Source: Actinobacillus suis ATCC 33415 (GTDB taxonomy: Bacteria > Pseudomonadota > Gammaproteobacteria > Enterobacterales > Pasteurellaceae). Taken from it: a DNA stretch of 64,000 nucleotides. The stretch lies in assembly GCF_000739435.1 (NCBI RefSeq), contig NZ_CP009159.1:1550001-1614000 (forward strand). The letters run 5' to 3'. Both the position numbers and the translations under genes were made by a program. Below the pieces are notes generated by a model. The model searched no databases and was not told the origin of the DNA. It was given only the letters and a program-made list of their open reading frames with translations. Position 1 is the first letter of the stretch, and each line of letters begins with the position of its first letter. Shown here in pieces: positions 9,406 through 22,993 of the stretch.

Positions 9406-9485
9406 CACGAAAGGGCGAGATTATACAGAATTTTTTATTTATTGGCTATGATTTAAGCGGTCTGATTTACTAAATTTTTTGCAAA

Positions 9486-10181
9486 TTAAGCGCTTTTAGC
9501 AGAATAATCCCTCGCTCCAAAAATCGCCGTGCCGATACGCACCATCGTTGAGCCACATTCAATTGCACTTTGCATATCATCACTCATTCCCATTGAAAGC
9601 GTATCAATGCCTTCAAACGCTGCTTGCAAGCGGTCAAAAAGTTGCTGCATTTTACGTAACGCAATTTTTTGCTGTTCAGCTTCACTTTCCGGTTTTGGAA
9701 TCGCCATCAAACCACGCAAACGTAAATTCGGTAATTGGCTAATCGCTTTTGCTAACTCGTCTAATTCTTCGGGTTGAATACCTGATTTAGACTGTTCGTC
9801 ACTAATATTAATCTGAATCAGCACATTGAGCGGTGCTTTATTTGCCGGACGCTGTGCATTCAATCGTTCCGCAATTTTTAGACGGTCAACTGTTTGAATC
9901 CAGTCAAAATTTTCCGCCACTAAACGAGTTTTATTCGACTGTAACGGCCCGATAAAATGCCACTCTAAATTTGGTTGCTGAGCAAAATAAGCAATTTTCT
10001 CCACACCTTCCTGCACATAATTTTCACCAAATGCAGTTTGTCCAGCTGTAATCGCTTCTTCAATTGCTTCAACTGGTTTGGTTTTAGAGACTGCTAATAG
10101 GCGCACATTAGTACGATTAAATTGCTGTGAGATTTGCTGAATTTGCTGATTGATCTGAGATAAATTTTGAGAAATCGACAT
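9486..10181 (-). CDS. yggS: YggS family pyridoxal-phosphate homeostasis protein
   Basis: Single-domain PLP-binding barrel like the N-terminal half of alanine racemase. E. coli YggS has no clear enzymatic activity and buffers vitamin B6 and amino-acid pools. The PLP lysine is in LAVSKTKP near residue 34, and the phosphate-binding end is SMGMSDDMQSAIECGSTMVR. I chose the ATG at 10179-10181 (231 residues) because GGAG lies seven bases before it. It is divergent from kdsC. Confidence 0.93.
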   Translation of the reverse strand: MSISQNLSQINQQIQQISQQFNRTNVRLLAVSKTKPVEAIEEAITAGQTAFGENYVQEGVEKIAYFAQQPNLEWHFIGPLQSNKTRLVAENFDWIQTVDRLKIAERLNAQRPANKAPLNVLIQINISDEQSKSGIQPEELDELAKAISQLPNLRLRGLMAIPKPESEAEQQKIALRKMQQLFDRLQAAFEGIDTLSMGMSDDMQSAIECGSTMVRIGTAIFGARDYSAKSA

Positions 10182-10235
10182 TTGTAACTCCAAAAACTAT
10201 AATGAATAAATCATAGCATATTGAGGAACAGAATA

Positions 10236-10772
10236 ATGGATTTAACCAAGATTAAATTAGTGATTACCGATGTGGACGGCGTACTTACTGATGGCGGAAT
10301 GTATTACACCGCTGAAGGTGAAGTAATGAAACGCTTCCACGTCCATGACGGCTTAGGGATGAAAATGCTGCAAACCTGCGGGATCCAAGTTGCGATCTTA
10401 TCCGGCGGCGATTCGGCATTGTTACGTAAACGTATTGATGTACTCAAAGTGCCTCTGTTTAAATTAGGTAAAATGGAAAAACGTTCCGCGTGTTTTGAAT
10501 TGATGCAAGAAGCAGGCGTAACTGCGGAACAAACCGCTTTTATTGGTGATGATACGTTAGATTTACCGGCGTTTGAGGTTTGCGGATTGGCAATTGCTAC
10601 TCGTAATGCGCACGACTATGTAAAAGCAAAAGCGGATTGGGTATTAGAAAAAGCCGGTGGCGAAGGGGCTTTTCGTGAAGTGTCTGACCGTATTCTACAA
10701 GCGCAAGGATTTGAAGAAATTTATGCTACCGCAGACGGCTTTCTAACCGTAGCTGAAAAAATGGCTCAATAG
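10236..10772 (+). CDS. kdsC: 3-deoxy-D-manno-octulosonate 8-phosphate phosphatase
   Basis: Haloacid-dehalogenase-type phosphatase that makes free KDO for lipopolysaccharide. The catalytic motif I is ITDVDGVLTDGG with Asp12 and Asp14; motif II is LSGG; the metal motif is FIGDDTLDLP. The ATG at 10236 gives 178 residues and has GAGG nine bases upstream; a TTG five codons earlier overlaps that site and is unlikely. It stands alone here, without kdsD or the lpt genes. Confidence 0.94.
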   Translation: MDLTKIKLVITDVDGVLTDGGMYYTAEGEVMKRFHVHDGLGMKMLQTCGIQVAILSGGDSALLRKRIDVLKVPLFKLGKMEKRSACFELMQEAGVTAEQTAFIGDDTLDLPAFEVCGLAIATRNAHDYVKAKADWVLEKAGGEGAFREVSDRILQAQGFEEIYATADGFLTVAEKMAQ

Positions 10773-10794
10773 ACTAAAACGTTGATAAAAAAAT

Positions 10795-10837
10795 AAGCGG
10801 TCGTTTTTCGCAAATTTTTTGCAAGAAACGCCCGCTT
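10795..10837. terminator. Bidirectional uptake-sequence terminator kdsC / outer-membrane protein gene
   Basis: Arms AAGCGGTCGTTTTTCGCAAA and TTTGCAAGAAACGCCCGCTT pair with a few mismatches. It lies between two convergent genes. Confidence 0.7.
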
Positions 10838-10856
10838 GTTATAAGGGAGGAAATAA

Positions 10857-11375
10857 TTAGAAACGGTAACCTACGTTTGCCGTAAATTCATTACCTTTTA
10901 ACTTATCACCGCTTTTCTTCAAGTTGCTACGAGTATATTCCGCACCAATCTCTACATTACTTGATACAGCATATTTAGCACCTGCACCATAGCCGTAACC
11001 ACGGAAATTCGTATCACCAATTTTACTTTGTGCTACATCAACTTTAACATAAGGGAGTAAGTCTGAACCAACACGGTAACCTTGTTGATACGCCACAGTG
11101 TATTTAGTTTTTTGTTTTACATCACTAAATACTTTTGTACTGCCTACTTTTACCTTACCTTGTACAACACCAACAAAATTATTGCCGTAGTCCATACCGT
11201 AATCGACCACTAATGCTGGGCCGGTTGATTGTTTACCTTTAACACCATCTACTTCATATTTCACGGTAGTTAAATCAACACCCACACCTACGCCGGTAAA
11301 TGTGCTACCTACCGGAGCAGCAAATGCTGATGCTGAAAATAAACCCGCTAATGCTAATACTGTTAAATTTTTCAT
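10857..11375 (-). CDS. Small outer-membrane beta-barrel protein
   Basis: 172 residues with a clear signal peptide (MKNLTVLALAGLFSASAFA, cleaved before APVG). The mature part alternates short beta strands such as YVKVDVAQSKIG and ends in a strand with C-terminal Phe (FTANVGYRF), the BAM targeting signal of outer-membrane proteins. The size suggests an eight-stranded barrel as in OmpX/opacity proteins. I do not recognise the exact family. It follows arcA on the same strand after a gap of 77 bases that includes a plausible promoter. Confidence 0.82.
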   Translation of the reverse strand: MKNLTVLALAGLFSASAFAAPVGSTFTGVGVGVDLTTVKYEVDGVKGKQSTGPALVVDYGMDYGNNFVGVVQGKVKVGSTKVFSDVKQKTKYTVAYQQGYRVGSDLLPYVKVDVAQSKIGDTNFRGYGYGAGAKYAVSSNVEIGAEYTRSNLKKSGDKLKGNEFTANVGYRF

Positions 11376-11452
11376 AGAATATACCTTTTCTGTTGTATCA
11401 GGATCTTCATTATATGCAAAAAGATCTGATAAAGATAGAATCTAAACAATCC

Positions 11453-12169
11453 TTACTCTAATTCACCACAAAAACGATAGCCTTCACCATGAATCGTCAC
11501 AATGATCTCCGGTGTATTCGGATGATCTTCAAAATGCTTACGAATACGACGGATTGTTACATCTACCGTACGATCATGAGGTTTCAATTCACGACCTGTC
11601 ATTTTAAGCAATAGATCTTCACGTGTTTGAATTTTACCCGGATTCTCACAGAAGTGTAATAATGCACGGAATTCACTACGTGGTAATTTATTGACTACCC
11701 CTTCCGGCGTAATCAAGCTACGGCTGTTTACGTCTAATTCCCAACCGTTAAAACGATAACTTTCTACCGAAATACTTTCCTTGGCCGCTTTATCTTTTTC
11801 ATTCATTGTACGATGTAAAAGATTACGAGCACGAATCGTCAATTCACGAGGGTTGAACGGCTTGGTAATATAATCGTCCGCACCGATCTCTAAACCTAAG
11901 ATTTTATCAACTTCATTGTCACGCCCGGTTAAGAACATTAATGCGACTTTAGTATTTTCACGTAATTCTCGAGCCAACATTAAACCGTTTTTGCCCGGAA
12001 GATTGATGTCCATAATCACAAGATTAATCGCTTGCTCTGCGAGTATAGCATTCATCTCAACGCCATCTGTCGCTTCAAATACTTCATAACCCTCCGCTTC
12101 AAAAATGCTTTTTAGCGTGTTACGAGTGACAAGTTCATCTTCAACAATCAAGATTTGTGGATTTTGCAT
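11453..12169 (-). CDS. arcA: Aerobic respiration response regulator ArcA
   Basis: Two-component response regulator that represses respiratory genes when phosphorylated by ArcB under low oxygen. The 238-residue length equals E. coli ArcA. The receiver domain starts [20 protein letters not shown], the phosphorylated Asp is in VIMDINLPG, and the KPFNPREL segment carries the conserved Lys. The OmpR-type winged helix is at about 130-234 ([16 protein letters not shown]). arcB is not in the window. Identity to the E. coli protein is visibly very high. Confidence 0.98.
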   Translation of the reverse strand: MQNPQILIVEDELVTRNTLKSIFEAEGYEVFEATDGVEMNAILAEQAINLVIMDINLPGKNGLMLARELRENTKVALMFLTGRDNEVDKILGLEIGADDYITKPFNPRELTIRARNLLHRTMNEKDKAAKESISVESYRFNGWELDVNSRSLITPEGVVNKLPRSEFRALLHFCENPGKIQTREDLLLKMTGRELKPHDRTVDVTIRRIRKHFEDHPNTPEIIVTIHGEGYRFCGELE

Positions 12170-12367
12170 TGTATAAGCCTTCTAAGTAATTTTAAAAATC
12201 TGTTATTGCAAGGTGTTGAATTATTGTTGCAAAGTTGTGGCAATTTTACCGCTGTTGCAGCTTACTAGAAAGAGTTAATTCAAGTTTTGTTATATTAAGT
12301 CAAATTTTTAATGCTAATTGAACTAAGCAGCCTTTAATTTTTATTATAATCGATTAAGAAACACACA

Positions 12368-13065
12368 TTATCGATTATCTCGATCATCTACACCAACAAT
12401 TAAATAGTTACCATCAATATCCGATAAACTTCTAAAGCCGATATTAAAAATATCACACGCCTTATTACGATTAATTGATTTATAGTCAAAATTATCATGA
12501 TGGTGCCCGTGAAAAATTTTGCTTACTCCCATTTTTCGAGCCAGCTGATTAATCACAGCAAAACCTTGCGGATGCGGACGAGGCGCTTCGTGTGAAATTA
12601 AAATGTCTGCCTGCTGGTTTTCCAACGCTTCTATATCAGAAGGGAAAATAGAAGTACGGTGTCTTAATGGCAAACCACCCCGCCAAATTCGTTCTTGCGG
12701 ACAATATTGACAATAATGAATCGGATCAAAAAACATCGGCCGATTCGGCGGCATCCAGATATGCCCACGGAATACTCCGCCTAAACCGGCAATTTTTACC
12801 CCTTGAATATCCACCACTTTGCCGTGAATATTACGTTGCTTCCATTCGCTATTCCAAATCGAATCAAATGCTGCAACCGTCTTACTATCATGATTACCGT
12901 GAATAAACCAAATATCACAATACTGTGAAAGCTTATCTAATTCTTCGGGCGTTGTTAGTTGCAAATCACCTAAAATAACCAATGCAACCTCTTCTCCTTT
13001 ATGCGCTTGCAAAATAGGATAAAGATGTTGGTAACTACCGTGAGGATCGCCCGCAAAAAGTATCA

Positions 13066-13066
<1 letters not shown>
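12368..13066 (-). CDS. Calcineurin-like metallophosphoesterase coupled to nadR
   Basis: 232 residues with all motifs of the two-metal phosphoesterase fold: GDPHG near the start, GDLQ, GNHD, SHEAPRPHPQG and HGHHHDNFDY. Its start codon overlaps the nadR stop (TAATG at 13064-13068), so translation is coupled. The family includes nucleotide, diadenosine and protein phosphatases; the substrate cannot be read from the sequence. The coupling suggests a role in nicotinamide nucleotide salvage, but this is inference. Confidence 0.82.
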
Positions 13067-14640
<1,574 letters not shown>

Positions 14641-15603
14641 ATGCAATTAATTCGAGGCTTTCATAACTTGGCGAACTTTCACGCCCTACAAAAAGGCTGT
14701 GTGCTGACTATTGGGAACTTTGACGGCGTTCATATTGGGCACCAAAATATTTTGGCTCGTTTATGTGATAAATCATTGGAGCTAAATTTACCCTCAGTGG
14801 TTATGCTATTTGAGCCACAACCTCGTGAATTTTTTGCAAAAAAATCGGCAAATTTAACCGCTTCTTCAGCCCCTGCTCGGCTAATGCGGTTACGGGACAA
14901 ATTGAAATATCTGGAAGAAGCCGGTATTGATTTTGTCCTCTGCGTACGTTTTAGTGATAAATTTGCGCAGTTATCTGCCGATGCATTCATTAACGAATTG
15001 TTAGTGAAACGTTTGCAAGTTCGTTATCTCAGTATTGGCGATGATTTCCGTTTCGGTGAGAAACGTGCCGGCAATTTTGAAATGTTGCATAATGCAGGTC
15101 TAAAATACCGTTTTGCGGTAGAAGAAAGCCACACGCACAGTTTTAATCGTGAACGAATCAGCAGCTCTTTGATCCGCCAAGCTTTGCAGCAAGATAATCT
15201 TCACTTGGTAGAAAAATTATTAGGCAGACCTTATTCGATCGCAGGGCGAGTAGCACACGGTAATAAGCTCGGTCGAACCATTGGTTTCCCAACTGCAAAT
15301 ATTATGCTTAACCGCTTAGTAATACCGCTGCAAGGCGTATTTGCCGTACAAATTCAAACTCAAACCGGTAAATATAACGGCATTGCTAATGTAGGGAATC
15401 GTCCAACCATTAACGGCAGTAAAGCCTTATTAGAAGTACATATTTTTGATTTTAACCGTTCGATTTACGGTGAAGCGATAGAAGTGTTCTTTATGCACAA
15501 AATTCGTAACGAGGTGAAATTCCCAAGTTTCGAAGCACTTAAAGTACAAATCGAGAAAGACAGGCAACAAGCGGTCGAATTTTTTAAAGAATTTGCAAAA
15601 TAG
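14641..15603 (+). CDS. ribF: Bifunctional riboflavin kinase / FAD synthetase
   Basis: Makes FMN and FAD from riboflavin. The start MQLIRGFHNL (ATG at 14641) matches the E. coli start and gives 320 residues; an in-frame TTG five codons upstream is unlikely. The nucleotidyltransferase domain has GNFDGVHIGH and ISSSLIRQAL. The C-terminal riboflavin kinase domain starts with GRVAHGNKLGRTIGFPTANI. The ribosome-binding site is weak. ileS follows 58 bases downstream, the conserved gamma-proteobacterial order. Confidence 0.96.
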   Translation: MQLIRGFHNLANFHALQKGCVLTIGNFDGVHIGHQNILARLCDKSLELNLPSVVMLFEPQPREFFAKKSANLTASSAPARLMRLRDKLKYLEEAGIDFVLCVRFSDKFAQLSADAFINELLVKRLQVRYLSIGDDFRFGEKRAGNFEMLHNAGLKYRFAVEESHTHSFNRERISSSLIRQALQQDNLHLVEKLLGRPYSIAGRVAHGNKLGRTIGFPTANIMLNRLVIPLQGVFAVQIQTQTGKYNGIANVGNRPTINGSKALLEVHIFDFNRSIYGEAIEVFFMHKIRNEVKFPSFEALKVQIEKDRQQAVEFFKEFAK

Positions 15604-15661
15604 CAAGTAACCTAATAATTACACAAAATTAAACTAAAATTTTATTAACTGGAAAACAAAA

Positions 15662-18478
15662 ATGATTGATTACAAAAACACCTTAAATTTGCCTGAAACA
15701 GGCTTTCCTATGCGTGGGGATCTCGCTAAACGCGAACCCGATATGTTAAAAAATTGGTATGACAAAAACTTATATCAAAAAGTACGTGAAAGTTCGAAAG
15801 GGAAAAAATCTTTCATTCTGCACGATGGTCCTCCGTATGCAAACGGTAATATTCATATTGGTCACGCAGTTAATAAAATTTTAAAAGATATTATTATGAA
15901 ATCGAAAACCGCTTTAGGTTTCGATACGCCTTATGTTCCGGGTTGGGACTGCCACGGCTTACCGATCGAATTAAAAGTAGAAGGTCTTGTCGGCAAACCT
16001 AACGAGAAAATTTCTGCGGCGGAATTCCGTCAAGCTTGTCGTGATTATGCAAAAGAGCAAGTTGAAGGACAAAAAGCAGACTTTATGCGTTTGGGGGTTT
16101 TAGGTGATTGGGAAAATCCGTACCTCACCATGAATTTCGATACGGAAGCGCACATTATCCGTACTTTAGGCAAGGTGATTGCGAACGGTCATTTATACAA
16201 AGGTTCTAAACCGGTTCACTGGTGTTTAGACTGTGGTTCATCATTAGCGGAAGCGGAAGTAGAATATGAAGACAAAGTGTCTCCATCTATTTACGTTCGT
16301 TTTAAAGCGGTTGATAGCGCTGCAGTTGAAGCAAAATTTAATGCGGTAGGTAAAGGAAGCGGTCAAATTTCTGCAATTATTTGGACCACAACGCCTTGGA
16401 CATTACCGTCAAACAAAGCAATCTCAATTAATCCAGAATTCGACTACCAACTTGTTCAATTCGGTGAAGAACGTGTCATTTTAGTTAAAGATCTAGTTGA
16501 AAGCGTACAAAAAGCCGCAAACGTAGAATCAGTCGAAGTATTAGGTGAAGTAAAAGGTGACGCATTAGAATTAATGCAATTCCAACACCCGTTCTACGAT
16601 TATAGCGTGCCATTAATTTTAGGCGATCACGTAACGACTGATGGCGGTACAGGTTTAGTACACACCGCACCGGATCACGGTCAAGACGACTTTGTGGTAT
16701 CGAAAAAATACAACATCGAAATGGCTGGTTTAGTAGCAAATGACGGTAAGTTTATCTCAACTACGCCATTCTTTGCCGGCTTAGGTGTGTTCGAATCAAA
16801 CGAAAAAGTTTTAGAAAAATTAAAAGAAACCGGTACGTTATTAAAATTAGAACGTATCAAACATAGCTATCCACACTGCTGGCGTCACAAAACACCGATT
16901 ATCTTCCGTGCGACACCTCAATGGTTTATCGGTATGGAAACACAAGGCTTACGTAAACAAGCATTAGGTGAAATTAAATCAGTACGTTGGATCCCAAGCT
17001 GGGGTGAAGCTCGTATTGATACCATGGTAGCAAACCGTCCTGACTGGTGTATCTCTCGCCAACGTACTTGGGGTGTGCCAATGACAATGTTTGTTCACAA
17101 TGAAACCGAAGAGCTACATCCTCGTACACTTGAAATCTTAGAAAGCGTAGCTAAACGTGTAGAAGAAAAGGGTATTCAAGCATGGTGGGATCTTGATCCG
17201 GTTGAAGTACTAGGTGAAGAAGATGCGAAAAACTACCGTAAAGTACCGGATACTTTAGACGTATGGTTCGATTCAGGATCTACTTATGCATCCGTAGTAG
17301 AAGCTCGTCCTGAGTTCAATGGTAATAGTACGGATATGTATCTTGAAGGTTCGGACCAACACCGTGGTTGGTTTATGTCTTCATTAATGCTTTCAACGGC
17401 AACAAATGGCAAAGCACCGTATAAACAAGTGTTAACTCACGGTTTCGTAGTAGATGAAAAAGGCCGTAAGATGTCAAAATCTTTAGGTAACGTAATCGTA
17501 CCTTCAGAAGTTTGGAATAAAAACGGTGCGGATATTTTACGTTTATGGGTGGCTTCAACCGACTATACCGGTGAAATCGCCGTTTCGCACAATATCTTAA
17601 ATAGCGCAGGTGAATCTTATCGCCGTATCCGTAATACGGCACGTTTCTTATTAGCAAACCTAAACGGCTTTGACCCGAAACGTGACTTAGTGAAACCGGA
17701 AGAAATGATCGCACTTGACCGTTGGGCGGTAAGTTGTGCATTAGAAGCACAAAATGATATTAAAGAAGCATACGATAACTACCAATTCCACGCAGTAGTA
17801 CAACGTTTAATGCGTTTCTGTTCTATCGAAATGGGTTCATTCTATTTAGATATTATCAAAGACCGTCAATACACAACCAAAGCAGACAGCCTTGCACGCC
17901 GTAGCTGCCAAACAGCGTTATGGCATATCGCAGAAGCATTAGTTCGTTGGATGGCACCAATTCTATCATTCACAGCCGATGAAATTTGGGGTTACTTACC
18001 ACAAGTGGAAGGTCGTTCGGAGTTTGTATTTACCGAAGAATTCTACGAAGGCTTATTCGGTTTAACCGAAGCGGATAAATTAGATGATGCTTACTGGCAA
18101 CAAATCTTAAAAGTGCGTGCAGAAGTGAACCGAGTACTTGAGCAAGCTCGTAAAGACAAAGTAATCGGTGCAGGATTAGAAGCGAAAGTAACTGTTTATG
18201 CAAATGATGAAATTTGCGCAATGTTGGAACAACTTGGCAATGAACTTCGTTTTGTGCTTATTACTTCACAAGCAATTATCAAGCCGTTAAGTGAAGCGGA
18301 TGTTACAGAAGGTGAAGTAGCTGGTTTAGCGGTGAAAGTCGAACGTGCCGAAGGTGAAAAATGTCCTCGTTGCTGGCACTTCGCAACCGATATTGGCACT
18401 CATGCGGAACATAGCTCAGTATGTGGTCGCTGTGTAGAAAACGTGGCAGGCGACGGTGAAAAACGTTCATTTGCTTAA
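15662..18478 (+). CDS. ileS: Isoleucyl-tRNA synthetase
   Basis: Class I synthetase of 938 residues, the usual bacterial length. The HIGH motif is HIGHAVNK, the KMSKS motif is [10 protein letters not shown], and the editing domain contains [11 protein letters not shown] and [11 protein letters not shown]. The C-terminal zinc finger has CPRCWHF and CGRCVENV. In E. coli the next gene is lspA; here a terminator follows and the next gene is pssA, so that operon is broken up. Confidence 0.98.
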   Translation: MIDYKNTLNLPETGFPMRGDLAKREPDMLKNWYDKNLYQKVRESSKGKKSFILHDGPPYANGNIHIGHAVNKILKDIIMKSKTALGFDTPYVPGWDCHGLPIELKVEGLVGKPNEKISAAEFRQACRDYAKEQVEGQKADFMRLGVLGDWENPYLTMNFDTEAHIIRTLGKVIANGHLYKGSKPVHWCLDCGSSLAEAEVEYEDKVSPSIYVRFKAVDSAAVEAKFNAVGKGSGQISAIIWTTTPWTLPSNKAISINPEFDYQLVQFGEERVILVKDLVESVQKAANVESVEVLGEVKGDALELMQFQHPFYDYSVPLILGDHVTTDGGTGLVHTAPDHGQDDFVVSKKYNIEMAGLVANDGKFISTTPFFAGLGVFESNEKVLEKLKETGTLLKLERIKHSYPHCWRHKTPIIFRATPQWFIGMETQGLRKQALGEIKSVRWIPSWGEARIDTMVANRPDWCISRQRTWGVPMTMFVHNETEELHPRTLEILESVAKRVEEKGIQAWWDLDPVEVLGEEDAKNYRKVPDTLDVWFDSGSTYASVVEARPEFNGNSTDMYLEGSDQHRGWFMSSLMLSTATNGKAPYKQVLTHGFVVDEKGRKMSKSLGNVIVPSEVWNKNGADILRLWVASTDYTGEIAVSHNILNSAGESYRRIRNTARFLLANLNGFDPKRDLVKPEEMIALDRWAVSCALEAQNDIKEAYDNYQFHAVVQRLMRFCSIEMGSFYLDIIKDRQYTTKADSLARRSCQTALWHIAEALVRWMAPILSFTADEIWGYLPQVEGRSEFVFTEEFYEGLFGLTEADKLDDAYWQQILKVRAEVNRVLEQARKDKVIGAGLEAKVTVYANDEICAMLEQLGNELRFVLITSQAIIKPLSEADVTEGEVAGLAVKVERAEGEKCPRCWHFATDIGTHAEHSSVCGRCVENVAGDGEKRSFA

Positions 18479-18495
18479 ATATGCTTAAGTAAGAT

Positions 18496-18518
18496 AACCT
18501 CGCACTCTGTGCGAGGTT
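18496..18518 (+). terminator. ileS terminator
   Basis: Perfect ten-base stem AACCTCGCAC / GTGCGAGGTT around TCT, 17 bases after the ileS stop. The following T run is short. Confidence 0.8.
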
Positions 18519-18560
18519 TCATATTACAAAAGTTATTAAATATTTTGTCGCTGGGCGGCA

Positions 18561-18594
18561 ATGCTATACTAACCCGATAGATAAAATATCGGGT
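18561..18594 (+). promoter_or_regulatory. pssA promoter with palindrome
   Basis: TGCTATACT (18562-18570) fits an extended -10 element. It is followed directly by an eight-base inverted repeat, ACCCGATA (18572-18579) / TATCGGGT (18587-18594). The repeat overlaps the probable transcription start, so it could be an operator or a 5' mRNA stem. Confidence 0.45.
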
Positions 18595-18614
18595 CTATCA
18601 TATAGGATCGTAAA

Positions 18615-19979
18615 ATGCTCATTCTCAATAAACCTAATCACGCAAAAAAACAGCTGGAAGCATTGCGTTTTATTCCGCAAACAGCGGATAAAGTAGAATT
18701 TCTAGCAGGTAGCCGTGAGTTCAAAGCTCGCATTTTACAGCTCATTAAAACTGCAAAAAAACGTATTTATTTAACCGCTTTATATTTTGAACAAGATGAA
18801 GCGGGACAAGAGATTTTAGATGCGCTCTATCAAGCAAAATTAGCGAATCCAAGCTTAGAAATTAAAATCTTGGTAGATTGGCATCGTGCGCAAAGAGGTC
18901 GTATTGGTGAAGAAACTACCAGCTCTAATGCCGACTGGTATGCCAAAATAAAACAGCAATATGATTTACCGCTAGCACAAGAAATTGAATTTTGGGGCGT
19001 ACCGGTTAACGGTAGAGAAATTTTCGGGGTACTTCACCTTAAAGGCTTTATTTTCGATGATACGCTACTGTATAGCGGCGCAAGTATTAATAATGTTTAT
19101 TTACAACAGTTAGAACGTTATCGCTATGACCGTTACCATGTTATTGAAAATAGTGTGTTAGCAGATACAATCGTTGCCTTTACACAGCAATATATTTTAT
19201 CGAATCAAGCTGTAAACCGTTTAGATCAGATTGAACGTCCGGCAACTGTAAAAATTCGCCCACAAATCAAAGCATTTCGTAAACAGCTAAGCCAACAAAG
19301 TTACCAATTTGTAGGCCAGCCGAAAAGTGATGAGCTTTGCTTATCACCGATTGTTGGTTTAGGACGTAAAAACCGTTTAAATAAGACAATTGAAGCATTG
19401 TTTTATCAAGTGCAAAATAAACTGACGATTTGCACGCCGTATTTTAATTTTCCGCGCTCGCTCTTAACACGCATTTCATGGTTACTTGAAAACGGCAGAC
19501 AAGTAGAAATCATTGTCGGTGATAAAACAGCAAATGATTTCTATACATCGCCGGAAGAAAAATTCACGATGGCGTCGGCATTACCTTATTTATATGAAAA
19601 AAACTTACGTGCCTTTGCTAAACGTTTTGATTTTTATATTCAAAATCAGCAATTGAGCGTACGTTTATGGAAAGACGGTGACAATACCTACCATCTGAAA
19701 GGGGTATGGATTGATGACCGTTATATTCTATTAACCGGTAATAATTTAAACCCTAGAGCTTGGGGGCTGGATGCTGAAAATGCGGTATTAATTTATGATC
19801 CGAAGTCAGAATTAGGCGATAAAGTGCAGCTAGAACTCACGCAAATTAGAACCTATACACAACAATTGAGCCATTATAGCGATTTAGAAATGGTTAAAGA
19901 CTATCCATACGATGTTCAGAAATTACTGAAGAAATTTGGACGAGTGAAATTGGATAAAATCGTAAAAATGTTGTTATAA
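18615..19979 (+). CDS. pssA: Phosphatidylserine synthase, phospholipase D type
   Basis: Joins CDP-diacylglycerol and serine to make phosphatidylserine, the precursor of phosphatidylethanolamine. The 454 residues match E. coli PssA. Two HxK catalytic motifs are present: LHLKGFIFDD in the first half and YHLKGVWIDDRYILLTGNN in the second. No membrane segment is evident, as expected for this ribosome- and membrane-associated enzyme. A short palindrome lies at its probable promoter. Confidence 0.95.
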   Translation: MLILNKPNHAKKQLEALRFIPQTADKVEFLAGSREFKARILQLIKTAKKRIYLTALYFEQDEAGQEILDALYQAKLANPSLEIKILVDWHRAQRGRIGEETTSSNADWYAKIKQQYDLPLAQEIEFWGVPVNGREIFGVLHLKGFIFDDTLLYSGASINNVYLQQLERYRYDRYHVIENSVLADTIVAFTQQYILSNQAVNRLDQIERPATVKIRPQIKAFRKQLSQQSYQFVGQPKSDELCLSPIVGLGRKNRLNKTIEALFYQVQNKLTICTPYFNFPRSLLTRISWLLENGRQVEIIVGDKTANDFYTSPEEKFTMASALPYLYEKNLRAFAKRFDFYIQNQQLSVRLWKDGDNTYHLKGVWIDDRYILLTGNNLNPRAWGLDAENAVLIYDPKSELGDKVQLELTQIRTYTQQLSHYSDLEMVKDYPYDVQKLLKKFGRVKLDKIVKMLL

Positions 19980-20072
19980 CGATTTAATTGACTACGGATA
20001 ACTTAGCGCTACACAAACTTCTTTTCGATGTGTTTTCTTCGTTATCCGTTGTTTATTTACAAAGGAATAAAA

Positions 20073-20816
20073 ATGAGCGAACAAATTTATGGTATTCATG
20101 CCGTAAAAGCTTTCTTAGATAACGCACCGGAACGCTTAATTGAAGTTTTAGTGCTAAAAGGACGTGAAGATAAGCGTCTAAACCCATTATTGAATGAATT
20201 ACAACGCTTAGGTATTTCCATTCAGCAAGTAAATCGCCAAACATTGGATAACAAAGCGCAAGGTGAAGTTCACCAAGGGATTATTGCGAAAGTAGTACCG
20301 CAAAAAGAGCTAAACGAGCACGATCTTGATGTAATCTTGAGTCAAAAGCAAAATCCGTTTTTATTAATTTTAGACGGTGTGACAGATCCACATAACCTTG
20401 GTGCTTGTTTGCGTACCGCTGATGCGGCAGGTGTGGATGCGGTTATCGTACCGAAAGATAAATCGGCACAGCTCACCTCAACCGCACGTAAAGTGGCTTG
20501 CGGTGCAGCTGAAACTGTGCCGTTAATTCGTGTTACTAATCTTGCTCGCACAATGCGAGAGCTACAAGAACAACATAATATTTGGATTGTCGGCACGGCA
20601 GGTGAAGCGACTTCCGGTATTTATCAGGCTAAATTAACCGGTGCTATCGCTTTAGTGATGGGAGCGGAAGGTGACGGTATGCGTCGTCTAACCCGTGAAC
20701 ATTGCGACCAGTTAATTAGTATCCCAATGGCTGGTTCGGTTTCTTCACTGAATGTTTCGGTGGCAACCGGCGTATGTTTATTTGAAATCGTACGCCAAAA
20801 ACTGGCTGCGCAATAA
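20073..20816 (+). CDS. rlmB: 23S rRNA (guanosine-2251-2'-O)-methyltransferase
   Basis: SPOUT-family methyltransferase acting on Gm2251 in the P-loop of 23S rRNA. The start [15 protein letters not shown] (ATG 20073) has AAAGGAA upstream and gives 247 residues; in-frame codons before it are not translated. The N-terminal substrate-binding domain is followed by the trefoil-knot motifs [32 protein letters not shown] and [16 protein letters not shown]. It probably has its own promoter in 19980-20060. Confidence 0.96.
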   Translation: MSEQIYGIHAVKAFLDNAPERLIEVLVLKGREDKRLNPLLNELQRLGISIQQVNRQTLDNKAQGEVHQGIIAKVVPQKELNEHDLDVILSQKQNPFLLILDGVTDPHNLGACLRTADAAGVDAVIVPKDKSAQLTSTARKVACGAAETVPLIRVTNLARTMRELQEQHNIWIVGTAGEATSGIYQAKLTGAIALVMGAEGDGMRRLTREHCDQLISIPMAGSVSSLNVSVATGVCLFEIVRQKLAAQ

Positions 20817-20830
20817 TAATTAGTCTCTTC

Positions 20831-20917
20831 AAATATGGAAGATGATAAAGCTTCATCTAAGTCACTGGGCATTGGCAAAGTTTGCTAAAAATTTAACCGC
20901 TTGTCTCTTCCATATTT
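20831..20917. terminator. Inverted repeat after rlmB
   Basis: Twelve-base perfect arms AAATATGGAAGA (20831-20842) and TCTTCCATATTT (20906-20917) enclose a smaller stem and an uptake signal (ACCGCTTGT). It separates the convergent rlmB and the hypothetical gene. The long loop makes a simple terminator less certain. Confidence 0.5.
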
Positions 20918-20920
20918 TCT

Positions 20921-21532
20921 CTATTGATGACACGCTTCATACAGCGGTAATAATTGGCGAATGGTTTGGTAAATAAATTCCGTCATATCAATCTGATCGA
21001 GCTCGGCCTTTTCGATATTACGTCCGATACACCAAAAATCTTCCTCATTTTCAAGCGATAACGAATCTGTTTCTTTAAGCGTTTTAAAATCGGCATACTC
21101 GCTTTCCGCACCGTGCCATACTTCAAAATCTTGGTATTGAGAACGATCTAATTTTTCCAACCATTGATTATATTGCGCTAATAAAATCTGCGAACGATCC
21201 GCTCGGTAACAATGCCAATCCAAGCACACCTGTAAACGGCGACGATTTAAAATCACTGATAAAATTGCAGCTGAATTTCGGTTAAATTCGTATTTGTAAT
21301 AAGCGAAAAAGTGCGCTCTAACCTGCCAACCGTTACACCATTTTTCAATATGCGGTTCGGCAAACGGCATACCAAGCTGACGTGCTACCTCTAAATGCAA
21401 CGCTTTCCATTTTTGCCACTCCGCTTTGTAATTTGCTTTTATCAACGGAATATCTTCCGGACAATATTTTTTCATTTGCGCAAATTGAAAAAACGGAATT
21501 TCAAATAATTCACAACTTTTGGCATTCAGCAT
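20921..21532 (-). CDS. Hypothetical protein downstream of obgE
   Basis: 203 residues with a good GAGGAATC site before the ATG and normal codon use. I do not recognise the family. The protein is soluble, rich in Trp, Tyr and acidic residues (KANYKAEWQKWKALH, CNGWQVRAHFFAYYKYEF), and has no signal peptide, membrane segment or obvious catalytic motif. It is transcribed in the same direction as obgE but an uptake-sequence hairpin lies between them. It looks like a genuine gene of a family restricted to Pasteurellaceae or close relatives; that restriction is inferred. Confidence 0.7.
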   Translation of the reverse strand: MLNAKSCELFEIPFFQFAQMKKYCPEDIPLIKANYKAEWQKWKALHLEVARQLGMPFAEPHIEKWCNGWQVRAHFFAYYKYEFNRNSAAILSVILNRRRLQVCLDWHCYRADRSQILLAQYNQWLEKLDRSQYQDFEVWHGAESEYADFKTLKETDSLSLENEEDFWCIGRNIEKAELDQIDMTEFIYQTIRQLLPLYEACHQ

Positions 21533-21550
21533 TTTGATTCCTCAAATAAA

Positions 21551-21592
21551 AAGCGGTCGAATTTGCAAATTTTTTCGCAAATTCAACCGCTT
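21551..21592 (-). terminator. obgE terminator (uptake-sequence pair)
   Basis: Arms AAGCGGTCGAATTTGCAAA and TTCGCAAATTCAACCGCTT pair with one or two mismatches, directly after obgE. Confidence 0.7.
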
Positions 21593-21606
21593 GTCATTAG
21601 CTAGGA

Positions 21607-22985
<1,379 letters not shown>

Positions 22986-22993
22986 AAAATGTT

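Noticed and set aside
18481..18614. Expected lspA after ileS
   Set aside because: The space after ileS is only a terminator and promoter; lspA is not present here.
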